From positions 26,023,744 through 26,087,743 of the forward strand of contig CP154956.1 in NCBI GenBank assembly GCA_039621445.1: DNA of 64,000 nt, read 5' to 3'. Below are positions 45,109 to 56,100 of the stretch, in pieces. A program made the translations under genes and the position numbers. Numbering within the stretch: the stretch's first letter is position 1; each line of letters opens with the position of its first letter. The notes beneath the pieces are model-generated. The model was not told the DNA's origin and ran no database searches. It worked only from the letters and a program-made list of their open reading frames with translations. This stretch comes from Euglena gracilis. Taxonomy: Eukaryota > Euglenida > Euglenophyceae > Euglenales.

Positions 45109-45847
45109 ATTTGCCTCCCTCCTTTGGGAGGAGCGCCTCACCGGTGTCCGGAAGGCGTTCCACGTGTTACAAGGTGGCACACCCTGTTACAAGGCGTGCC
45201 ACATGTTACAAGGTTACGCGGAGCGCTCGTTTTTAGAGCGCCAGCGCGGCCGATTTCGGCCGAAAATGACCGAGAAATGACGTTTTGGGGGGCGTCTGTT
45301 GCCAAAGTGCTATTTTGCGCCTCCCGGGCGGTAATTGCTGCCTTTTACGCACGCCCGCCGCGGGCAAAGTTGCGCCTGTCCTCCCGCCGCCCTTCGCAAC
45401 AGTTAGATAATGGATCGCCGACCTTTACCCGGGGCGGAGCGCTCGTTTTTAGAGCGCCGGCGCGGCCGATTTCGGCCGAAAATGACCGAAAAATGACGTT
45501 TTGGGGGGCGTCCGTTGCCAAAGTGCTATTTTGCGCCTCCCGGACGGTAATTGCTGCCTTTTACGCACGCCCGCCGCGGGCAAAATTGCGCCTGTCCGCC
45601 CGCCGCCCTTCGCAACAGTTAGGTAAAGGATCGCCGACCTCTACCCGGGGCGGAGCGCTCGTTTTTAGAGCGCCAGCGCGGCCGATTTCGGCCGAAAATG
45701 ACCGATAAATGACGTTTTGGGGGGCGTACGTTGCCAAAGTGCTATTTTGCGCCTCCCGAGCGGTAATTGCTGCCTTTTACGCACGCCCGCCGCGGGCAAA
45801 ATTCCGCCTGTCCACCCGAGGCCCTTCGCAACAGTTAGGTAAAGGAC
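45109..45847 (+). repeat. RT unit 5 degenerate tail and about three monomers
   Basis: The tail hairpin is imperfect here (45154-45183). Monomers continue to about 45847, where the match ends after GGTAAAGGAC. Confidence 0.85.
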
Positions 45848-45957
45848 AAGCCGGGGGGGGCCGTGCTGTCGCACGGGCCGGATGGCCCGTTCCGAGGGCT
45901 GCATTTCTAACCCAGCCGCGGGCTCCAGCTCCCCCGGTTGAGCGAAATGTGCGTTTC
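45848..45957. other. Unassigned segment between satellite and E3
   Basis: 110 bp, GC-rich, with short stems such as GGGCC/GGCCC near 45877. I see no match elsewhere in the window. Its last five bases (gtttc) have no counterpart at the far end of E3, which is truncated. Confidence 0.4.
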
Positions 45958-46377
45958 AGTGTACGACCCCTGACTCTATTCCCACTGCCTGTCGGTCTAC
46001 TTACACCCTCCAGTGGGAACAGAACCAGGAGAGTAACAAAAGAGAAAGTCTTTCACTTAACTATTAGTTTTTATTGCCTTTGGGCTTATGCAGAGCACAA
46101 GGCAAACCAGGTGTAATTTTGGAACTTCAGTTCCAGTTGTGTTCTCCTATCGGAGTTCAAGTCTTCAATTCTTCGATTTTACCTTTTGGGCTTGTGAAAC
46201 ACAAAACAAAACAATAATACCACCTGTGAAAAGAGAAGGCAGATCCGAGATAGGATAGGCTATTCCTAATTCTGCAATTTGTATTGCAGAACATGGAATA
46301 GTACTATCTGGCATGACATTGTACATTCTGCAGTCTGCTGCTATGCACAGTGCCATGTTCATGCTGCCTGGTACACA
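45958..46377 (-). repeat. E3 3' LTR
   Basis: 420 bp with plus-strand ends AGTGTAC and GGTACACA. The conserved box is at 46216-46227. Much of the middle differs from the E2 LTR, so it belongs to a separate subfamily. Confidence 0.85.
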
Positions 46378-46409
46378 TCCCCCTCCCAGGGCTTTGCCCG
46401 ATTTCCTTA
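46378..46409 (-). other. E3 polypurine tract and adjoining hairpin
   Basis: Minus strand GGGAGGGGGA next to the LTR, then GGGC-AAA-GCCC. This is the fourth example of the same terminal block in the window. Confidence 0.75.
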
Positions 46410-47150
46410 CTGGACCAGGCCAGCAAGGATTCAAGCACAGCTCTAAGACTGAGGAATGTACACCAGGACCGCATGTCTTGGGTCTGCTTCTCCCTCACAA
46501 GGTCAAAAACCAGAAAGGGGTAGGAAGAGAGGGGAACCCAAAAACCCAAAACGCGCAAAAGAGGTTACCCGCTTATGCGGCTACCTGCTTATTGCGGTAA
46601 AGGGGTGGAAGTGGAAGAGCCCGCTTAGAAAGTGGGGCTGGAAGGTTTTCATTCCAGAAAGTCCCGTCCACCCTGTTTGGGGTGTGCCTATGCCACTTTG
46701 GGTGGTCTCATTCCATAATCGGAAAAGATTGCAAGGGTAGGGTGTGGAAGGAGGGGCACCTGGCCAGTCATACCTGACCAGGGAGGTAAACCTATTTACA
46801 AACCCAACTGCCGGCGACAGCGAATTTACTCGGGGGGGAAACGGGAGAGGAGTGGGGGGCTGGTCAAAAGACCTTAGGCAGAAGTTTTGCTGTCTGGCAG
46901 TCTTATGGGGGCATTACGGCCGAAAAGTAACAAGTTGAGGCTATTATTGCGGTGTGCGCGCTGTACGCTGTGCGTCTTCTTACTGGCGGCATATACCGCT
47001 AGTGAGGGCTTCACAATGCTGCGCGGGCACGATGTTGTCGATGGGGTATCCCCAGAGGCGTATACCTCATAACAGTGGGCAATAGCCCTAAAAACTGTAG
47101 ATTTGGCATTTGTGCCTTGGGTGTGCAGCCTGTAGGCTGAAGGGTTGGCA
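46410..47150 (-). other. E3 3' UTR
   Basis: Matches the E1 3' UTR over most of its length (for example 46940-47080 against 4080-4210). No gene seen. Confidence 0.7.
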
Positions 47151-49400
47151 TTAGCCAAAAATAATGGGGGGGTAGGCTTTATTCGCCCAAGAAAAATTGC
47201 CTCGCGGAAAATGCATGGCACAAAAATACTAATGGGTGTATACCCGAATCAAAAAATTCGGCATATTGCCAAAAGGATCATACTGAGGTGTACAACCGCA
47301 GAAAAAATGCGGAATTGTGGCAGGCTGCTGCCAATTCACAGAACAACTGTGGTTGGTGTGGCTTATACCACCTTTGAAAAACCGCAAATGAACTGTGAAT
47401 GCACGTAAAAGGATGGAACATTGTTCCAGTGCGGTGAAATTCATCACAAAAAGCCGGATTTCACCATTTTTGAGCTATGGTTCTTATAAACCTTGCAGAA
47501 TGACACCATTGGTGTTGCACATGATGACCTTTGGGTCTTCCGAATTATATCGGTAAGGGGATCCCACTGAATGAAGTGGGGGGGGTCCGAATTATATCGG
47601 TAAGGGGGTCCCACTGAATAAAGTGGGGGGGGGTGGGGCAAGAATGCCGTTAGTGTGGTAAGCAGAAAAAAAATACTGCAAATATGACAAAATCTCATCA
47701 TTTGTGACTATGTCACTGAGAAATACTGACTTTTGTCAGATTTTTAGGGAAATCCCTATCAGGATTTAGGGCAGAAATGCAGATTCTGCGTCGAGAGTTG
47801 CATTTTTGCAACCAAAAGTGCAACTTTGTTGCATTTTGAGTCTTTTAAGACTGCATATTTGCCAAGTGCACATAGTGCTTGTTGAGAGTGTCCAATAACA
47901 CTGCATGTTTGCTGTTGTTTTACAGATTTTGGGATTTGGGTGTCTAATAACACCGCATCACCCAAAAATCTGTAAAATTGTGCAAAAATATCGCAAAAAA
48001 TGCGAAAGTACGCTTGAAAATACAAGTAAAACATGTCTCTGACATCTTGAGCAAAGAAAAAATTGCCATTATCAGCATATCCCTTTGCATTCCACTCTGG
48101 CATAGTGCCTCATGGTCACTCCCATTAGGGATATGAGTGCCAGAATGGGGAAAAATCACCAAAAATTGCAGAAAATAAATGATTTAAATGAAAATTTGCA
48201 CATAAGTGCTCCTAAAAGTGGTTCTAGTGAGTAGAAATGACTCCAAAATTGTGGGCTATAGCCCTCTGAACTGTACCAGGCCTAATAGCCCATACAGAGG
48301 GGGTAATGGGCAGAATGCTGCCAAAGGTACTAAAAAATGGCCATTAGCCAATCTGGTAACCAATGGTAATTAGCCATCAGAAACGATGTGGGGAACAGTA
48401 TAGAAGCCTTTCAGGCTGATTTGCCAGTCTGGTACACGATCGTACAAGATCTGGCTGAAATAATTGGGTTTGGCCAAATTGGCTGGGCTTAATTCAAAAT
48501 TTCACGATCTCCTCAAATAAGAGTACCGTGTGGAGTTACAGCGATCTGTTTGCACCGCTGGACGGCTCACCGAACGAGCTTTCGAATGAGGGGTAACATG
48601 GCCTATCGGCCAGCTACAGGCGCTGAGATACGTCTTTGATCTTTTGCCTGTGTGAGTGAGCTTTTGCTATAAGCTTCCATAATTTATTCTAGAAAGACAA
48701 CTTTTGGTTTCTATCTCATACGCACTACGACATACCGTCAAAACCTCATGGTACGAGGTGCCAGAAATTTTCAAGCTTTTGTGGTGGTTTTGAGGCTATG
48801 CCAAAGTGACACTTATGCAAATCTGCATAAAACTAGCCTATTTGGCTTGTTTTGGCCAATTCAGCCACTTTCAGCCATGTAATATGGCTTTTTGTGCCAC
48901 TTTTTGAGGTCCTATGGACTTTTCACTTTATAATATGGATTTGTGGACCTTTGGTCCTTTTGGTCCTTGCAAATTGTGCAAATTGGTCCTATGGACCCAT
49001 GGACCACATGGGTAATGGCCCATAGGCCTTGCACACCATAGGGTGTATTGGTCACATAGACCTAAGGCTAAGTGGTCAAGTCCACAAAACTGCATGTTTG
49101 AATGAATTTTCTTCATTTTCTTTTTGGGGGGGGCAACTATGTTGCACATAAAAGAAATGAAATTGTGAGCATTTTCCCATATCGGGATTGCATTTTGCCA
49201 AAAATAATAAGCCATTTAAGGCACAAAAATGCTATTTTAGCACACGTTGGATACGTTTTCCGGAAAAATGCAGTATTTGCAATACATCCCAAAAACTTTA
49301 TCACACAACTTGTGTTGCTTTGCTCCATAGAGCTTTGGGAACACCAAAATATTTTTGGTGTGGGAATGGATTGGGCAAAAAAACCGTATTCACATAAAAC
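47151..49400. other. AT-rich unassigned region inside E3
   Basis: No protein-coding signal that I trust and no match to ORF2, ORF3 or pol. It holds a 47-bp direct duplication (47539 and 47586) and short palindromes around 48960-49080 built from GGTCC/GGACC. It could be decayed element sequence or unrelated DNA captured when pol was lost. Confidence 0.5.
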
Positions 49401-50621
49401 TTCACTTCTTGTTTGCTGTCATCAAACAAAATCTGCAATTTGATCATGTGGTACAGAAACAAACATCCATGAACAGAATTGCGGATTTCCACACATATAT
49501 CTTTGGGAATGATTCCCAAAAGAATATGGGTGGTTTGGGCGTATACCCATATGTCATAAATGCACGATAGTGCTCACACGACATTATGAGAAAGGGGGGG
49601 TTGCTAAGGTAGGTGGCGCGATACGCGGGGGGGGGGCAGTTGCCTCACTGCACAACATGTGCGTGGGGGGGGGGGTAGGCAGCGCGATATGCGCAGGATT
49701 CGCGCGACGCGCGGTGTGCGCAATTAGCGCTTGCGGAGGAATGTGAGCTATGCGCATCGGCATTGATGTGCGCTATGCGCTTCGGGGGGAATGTGCACAT
49801 AGTGCTGAATTTGTCTTGCACTTGACAAAAATTGGTCAATGAATAGAGCTCTCCGTTGGAGATAGAGTGTGGGGGGATTAGTTTTGATGTATATATTCAC
49901 CTTTGTGTTTGGTTGGTGATTGTGTGGAAAGTTCTCCCAGAGTGCACACCATGGTGGGAAGGTGCGGAGTAGTTGTCCTGGTCGCGCATGTCGGTCTGCG
50001 GGGGTGAGTGTGTAAGAAAAATTGTATGCGAATTTTGGAGCTGCTGGGGGTGTGCAGGAATATCTGAATCGACAAACCTGGTGGAAAACGAAAAGTTGAA
50101 AGCAGCTGGGCGACTACTCGACACCGTTTAAACTTCAGGCCTTAGGGCTTTCGTCTTGGAACCCAGTGGAACGATCGGGGGTTAAGCTACTTGTTACCCC
50201 TACCGCATGTGGAACGTTTGTGGATATGCGGTGGGTAGGGGGGGCACTTTCTCTTTACCCCTGGGTTGATAACGGTGTTGGTGTTGTGGAAAACGGTGTT
50301 GCTGTCATCGAAAACGGTATGTAAAAGTGATGATTAGTAGAAGTTTGAGGGGGGGGAAGAATTTTGCGGTGTTGTGTGCATTCTTGGAGCGGGAATCCAC
50401 TCAACCACATGGTCATTCATGGGCTATCCCATGATAAACCACAACCGGAAACACAAAAGTGTCTATATGTCAAAGGTTCATGTAAATTTTGAGTGGGGAC
50501 ACCAGAAAATCCTTGCACACTGACCAGAAAGGATACTGGGCAGGGGATGACTAGGGTCGCGACTCCTGTCACCTCCTTTCTAGTAGCCTCTGTAGTTCGC
50601 ATCCTTGGATTTTTGGTTCCT
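49401..50621 (-). pseudogene. pol: E3 relic of pol N-terminal linker
   Basis: Nucleotide blocks match the E1 pol linker: 50040-50230 against 14860-15010, and 49500-49580 against 14250-14330. The frame is broken repeatedly and neither the protease active site nor the reverse transcriptase is present. It directly follows gag on the minus strand, as in E1 and E2. Confidence 0.7.
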
Positions 50622-53136
50622 TCACTCAAAAACCGAACCGGTGGCCATATCAGCCGTTGACTTTCTTGACGCATATACGTCTCTGACTATATGAGCGCTA
50701 AAGCGGGGATGATCCCTTTGGTTACGTGGGGTATCATCCCCCTCCCTGCCCGAAGCCGGGTGATAATCCTCGATAGAGGTTGTTGTTTGACCTACCTTGG
50801 GCCTTTTGGCTGAAGTATGATCTTTTGAACTGCGACTCATATCGCGATGGCTTGGGTGTGGAGGAGTCGCATAGCGACATTTGGGTGAGGGGTGGTTGGT
50901 TGATCCGCACAGTGAACATGTGGATCGTGATCGATATTTTGAAATTTGCGAATGCGCATTTTGTGGGAAACGAGAACTGCATGATGAGGCTGATCCTCTT
51001 GGACTTGGGTTGCGCTTTCGCGCTGCGGCATTTGGACAATGGCAAGATATATGACCCTTTTTGTTACACAAAAAGCACAATTTGTCCGAAAATTCTTCTG
51101 AAGAGCACGAATTGCGCAATTTGGATTCCGCTATAGCGGTATGTGATAAGCGTGACACTTTTTTCACAGAACTGACTTGTATAGCGGGTATTTCTGCTGT
51201 GGGGTGGCTCGTATAAGCCGACTGGATTTGTCCCAGAAGCTGTGATAGCTTCAGTTGTTTGGAAACATAGTTCCATCGCTCATCGAGCGTCAAAATATGT
51301 CCTGCGAGTTCCTCTCGGTGAATTTCTTTTATGAGTTTGGGTATAAAGTGCAGTAATACTGCGTCAAATTGCTCTTTCATTTGGGTTTCGCCTAACTCGT
51401 CTACTTCGGCTGCCAATGCGAGCCATTTTGAGTACCATAGGTCTATCGACCTCCATTTTCGGTCATGGGGGGCATATTGCCGCCATTTTTTCTCCAGGGT
51501 GATTCTGGAAACTAAACTGGAACATGATGAAGCATATTGCTCAACCAAATCCTGAAAAGAAATGCGCCCACGAATGACCAATTGTCTGGCGCGTTCCTTT
51601 TCATCTTTTGGTAGGCAATCTATGAATTCCATTTTCATCACCTCCGGGTTTCCGTTATGGGTTGATCCTTTCAGATCCCAATAATATTCCCAGTCACGGA
51701 AAAACTGTTTCCATGTTGTTGGGTCACCGTCCCATTGGGGCTTTACCTTTTTCGCGATAGCGATGATTCCTTTGATATCTTTCTGAGACTCCCATGGCCC
51801 TTCGGTGGTATTCAAGGAGGATGGGCCTGGGCGCAAAACCGCACCATGCGCGGGTACCTCGGTGGTTGCACCAAGTGTACTTTTGGGTGTATTTTGCGGA
51901 TGCGCATTCAATACTCCACTTGGTGTACCATAGGTACCTTGCAAACTTGGTGAATCGCGAATGCGCGAATGGTGATGCTGATGCATCTGAGGATCAATAC
52001 CATGTGCGGGAGTGCGGATCATACCGCGACAAAGTTCATATTCCCAAATTTTTCGATTTCTTTGAGGGTTTCGCTTGGCTTTCTCTTGAAAACCAACCCC
52101 ATCATCCAAAAAATGGTCCATTGGGACTGGTACCGCTGGGGGAGGGACCACTGCATGAGCAGAATCGTAATTTTGTGGCAATGTGCCAATAGGCTCCGCC
52201 ACAGGTGCGCTATTGGCGCCTTTGGAGCTGGAATCTGCGGCAAGTGTGCCTACAACACCCATATCGGGTTTTTGTTGTAAAAAACGCAATTGCGCGTGTA
52301 CTTGATCCAAATTTTCTGTAAAGTCACGAAAATGTTTCTCCAAATCGTCGAGAATTTTCAGATGATCGGTGATTGCACCAATATCTTCCTGCAAACGCTT
52401 AATACGCCTGCGGTGTTTGGACATATCGTCCAGAAGAGGGATTTTGTCAGAAAAAGACCAAAAATCTTGCGAAATTTTTACAAAACCACTTTCCAAATCC
52501 CGTAGTCGCACAGCTAGAGTGTGCACCGCTTCGGAAATAGACTCCAGTTGTGGAGATGGTTTGGAAGGAGGGGTATTTTGCGGATTCCGCACCTTTTCAG
52601 TCATTGGCTGTTCCAAAAACACCGAAACTCGCGCAGATAGCGCCGAGAACTCTTTCTGCAAGTTTTTGACTTGCTGGTTCACTGTTTCCTCGGTCCGTAT
52701 CGGACCGTCACAAACTTTTTTCCTGACTTGGTGATTTTCATCACGCATATCCGCAGCAAATCGCTGAAATTCTAAATTATGTGAACATGGTACCGCATTG
52801 TGGTTCTGCAACTCCGCAATTGCGGTTTGGATGTCAACAATATTATTCTGCCACCGTTGGTGGTAAGCATCCTGCCTGCTTGCGATATTCGCGATGTGGG
52901 CGTAAAAACTTGTTATTTCAGCAGAATTTTCACCACATTTACATGATTTTCGCTCCAACCGGGAAAGTCTTTCCTCCAATTGCTGCACATAAGTGCCGGA
53001 AGCGAAACCTTCACCACGTTGGGTGTGCATATGGTGAAAATTTGCCAATTCACGGCTCAGTTGCGTAATGCGCTGTTGCGCTTCATGGAATGCAGTGACC
53101 TGCTCCAACGTAACAAATGCTCCCATATCAGGACGA
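50622..53136 (-). CDS. gag: E3 gag, N-terminally truncated but open
   Basis: About 836 codons without a stop. It begins in the satellite junction, at the residues PDMG of the coiled-coil half. It keeps the coiled coil, the gag domain (WKQFFRDWEYYW … HREELAGH), a first knuckle (CFLCNKKGHISCHC), a shortened Ser-rich stretch and a second knuckle (CSLCGSTNHPSPKC). Roughly 400-500 N-terminal residues are missing compared with E2. Being open over 2.5 kb while the rest of the element has decayed is unusual. No start codon or promoter can be assigned. Confidence 0.85.
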
Positions 53137-56100
53137 GATTGCGCCTGTCCGCCCGCCGCCCTTTGCAACAGTTACGTAAGGGATCCCTGACCTCTACCCG
53201 GGGCGCAGCGCTCGTTTTTAGAGATCCGCCGCGACCGATTTCCGCGGAGAATGACCAAGGAATGACGTTATGGGGGCTCCCGTTGAACAAAGTGCTATTT
53301 TGTGCCTCCCGGGCGGTAATTGCTGCCTTTTAGGCACGCCCGCCGCGGGCAAAATTGCGCCTGTCCGCCCGCCGCCCTTCGCAACAGTTAAGTAAAGGAT
53401 CGCCGACCTCTACCCGGGGCGGAGCGCTCGTACTTTACAGCGCTGGCGCAGCCGATTTCCGCAGAAACTGAGCCGAAAATGCGGTTTTGGGGGGCGTCCG
53501 TTGCCAAAGTGCTATTTTGCGCCTCCAGGGCGGTAATTGCTGCGTTTTACGCACGCCCGCCGCGGACAAAATTGCGCCTGTCCGCCCGCCGCCCTTCGCA
53601 ACAGTTAGGTAAAGGATCCCCGACCTCTATTCGGGGAGGAGCGCTGGTTCTTAGAGCGCCGGCGCGGCCGATTTGGACGAAAATGAGCGAAAAATGATGT
53701 TTTGGGGGGTCCTTTGCAAAAGTGCTATTTTGCGCCTCCGGGGCGGTAATTGCTGCGGTTTATGCACGCCCGCAGCGGGCAAAATTGCGTAAACCCCCCC
53801 CCTAAAAGAAGCACGGGGCCGCTACAAGCGCAGAGTCCAAATAAAAGCACACCCCCCGCCGCCGAAGGCGGTGGTCCGCTACAAGCGCACCCCCCATTTT
53901 GAGGGGATTTCTAAAGGAAATCAACGAAAACCGCTCACGTAGGGTCCAAATAGAAGGGCACCCCCCGCCGGCGGAGGCGGCGGTCCCCTATAAGAGCACC
54001 CGTGCTTCTATTAGGGGTGGGGGGTTAAGGCGAAATTGCGCCTGTCCGTCCGCCGCCCTTCGCAACAGTTAGGTAACGGATCCCCGACCTCTACCCGGGG
54101 CGTAGCGCTCGTTTTGAGAGCGCCGTCGCCCCGTATTTCGGCCAAGAATGACCTAAAAATGGCGATTTGGGGGGCGTCCGTTGCCAAAGTGCTATTTTGC
54201 GCCTCACGGGCGGTAATTGCTGCGTTTCACGAACGCCCGCCAAGGACAAAATTGCGCCTGTTCGCCCGCGGCCCTTCGCAACAGTTAGGTAAAGGATCGC
54301 CGACCTCTACCCGGGGCGGACCCCTCGTTTTTAGAGCGCCGGCACGGCCGACTTCGGCCGAAAATGACCGAAAAATGACGTTTGGGGGGGGCTTCCGTTG
54401 CCAAAGTGCTATGTTGTGTCTCCCGGAAGGTAATTGCCGCGTTTTACGCACACCCGCCTCAGGCAAAATTGCGTAGAAAAAATTGCGCCTGTCCGTCCGC
54501 TGCCCTTCGCGACAGTTAGGTAAAGGATCCCGGAACTCTACCCGGGGCGGAGCGTTCGTTTTTAGAGCGGCGGTGCGGCCGACTTCCGCGGAGAATGACC
54601 GAAGAATAACATTTTGGGGGACTTCCGTTGAACAAAGTGCTATTTTGCGCCTCCCGGGCGGTAATTGCTGCGTTTTACGAACGCCCGCCGCGGGCAAAAT
54701 TGCGCCTGTCCCCCCGCCGCCCTTCGCAACAGTTAGGTAAAGGATCGCCGACCTCTACCCGGGGCGGATCGCTCGTTCTTTAGAGCGCCGGCGCAGCCTA
54801 TTTCCGCGGAGACTGACCGAAAAATGCCGCTTTTTGTGGCGCCCGTTTCAAAAGTACTATTTTGCGCCTCCCGGGCGGTAACTTGCTGCGTTTAACGAAA
54901 GCCCACCGTAGGCAAAATTCCCCCTGTCCGCCCGCCGCCCTTCGCAACAGTTAGGTAAAGAATCGCCGACCTCTACCCGGGGCGGAGCGTTCGTTTTCAG
55001 AGCGCCGGCGCGGCCGATAACGGCCGAAAATGACCGAAAAATGACGTCTTGGGGGGCGTCCGTTGCCAAAGTGCTATTTTGCGCCTCCCGGGCGGTAATT
55101 GCTGCCTTTTACGCACGCCCGCCGCGGGCAAAACCGCGTGGGCAGAATTGCGCTTGTGCGCCCGCCTCCCTTCGCAACAGTTAGGTAAAGAAAGGATCAC
55201 CGACCTTTACCAGGGGCAGAGAATGACCGAAAAATGACGTTTTGGGGGGCGTCCGCATAATTGCTGCCTTTTACGCACGCCCGCCGCGGGCAAAATTGGG
55301 CCTGTCCGCCCGCCGTCCTTCGCAACAGTTAGGTAAAGGGTCGCCAATCTCTACTCGGGACGAGCGCTCGTTTTTAGAGCGCCGGCGCGGCCGATTTCCG
55401 CGGAGACGGACCGAAAAATGACGTTTTGGGGGCATCCGTTGCCAAAGTGCTGTTTTGCGCCTCCCGGGCGGTAATTGCTGCGTTTTACGCCCGGTCACGT
55501 GAAACATTGGGCCCGTCCGCCCGCCGCCGTTCGCAACAGTTTGGTAAAGGATCGCCGACCTCTACCCGGTGCGGAGCGCTCTTTTTTAGGCGGCCGGCGC
55601 GGCCGATTTCAGCAGAGAATGACCACAAAATGACGTTTTGGGGGGGTGTCCGTTACCAAAGTGCTGTTTTGCGGCTCCCGGGGTAATTGCTGCGTTTTAC
55701 GAACTACCACCACGGGAAAAATAGCGCCTGTCCGCCCGCCGCCCTTTGCAACGGTTAGGTAAAGGATCGCCGACCTCTACAAGAAGCGGACTGCTCGTTT
55801 TCTTGCGCGCCGGCACGGCCAATTTCTGCGTAAGACTGACCGAAAAATGAACTTTTGGGCGGCGCGTATTTGGCCCGAAAATGACCGAAAATGACGTTTG
55901 GGGGGGTCCGTTGCCAAAGTGCTTTTTTTCGCCTCCCGGGCGGTAAGTGCTGCCTTTTACGCACGCCCGCCGCGGGCAAAGTTGCGCCTGTCCGCCCGCC
56001 GCCCTTCGCAACAGTTAGGTAAAGGATCGCCGACCTCTACCCAGGGCGGAGCGCTCGTTTTTAGAGCGCAGGCGGGGCCGATTTCGGCCGAAAATGACCG

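Larger units (their letters stand above)
45958..53136 (-). mobile_element. E3: 5'-truncated relative with gag kept and most of pol lost
   Basis: From the left: 3' LTR, polypurine tract, family 3' UTR, about 2.2 kb of AT-rich unassigned DNA, a relic of the protease-RT linker of pol, and a long open gag. The right end passes from gag straight into a satellite monomer near 53131-53137, so the gag N-terminus, leader and 5' LTR are missing. No reverse transcriptase, integrase, ORF2 or ORF3 is present. Confidence 0.85.

Noticed and set aside
47151-49400. A host gene in the AT-rich part of E3
   Set aside because: Only short frames on both strands, with no recognisable motif, no splice pattern I can defend and no similarity to other parts of the window.
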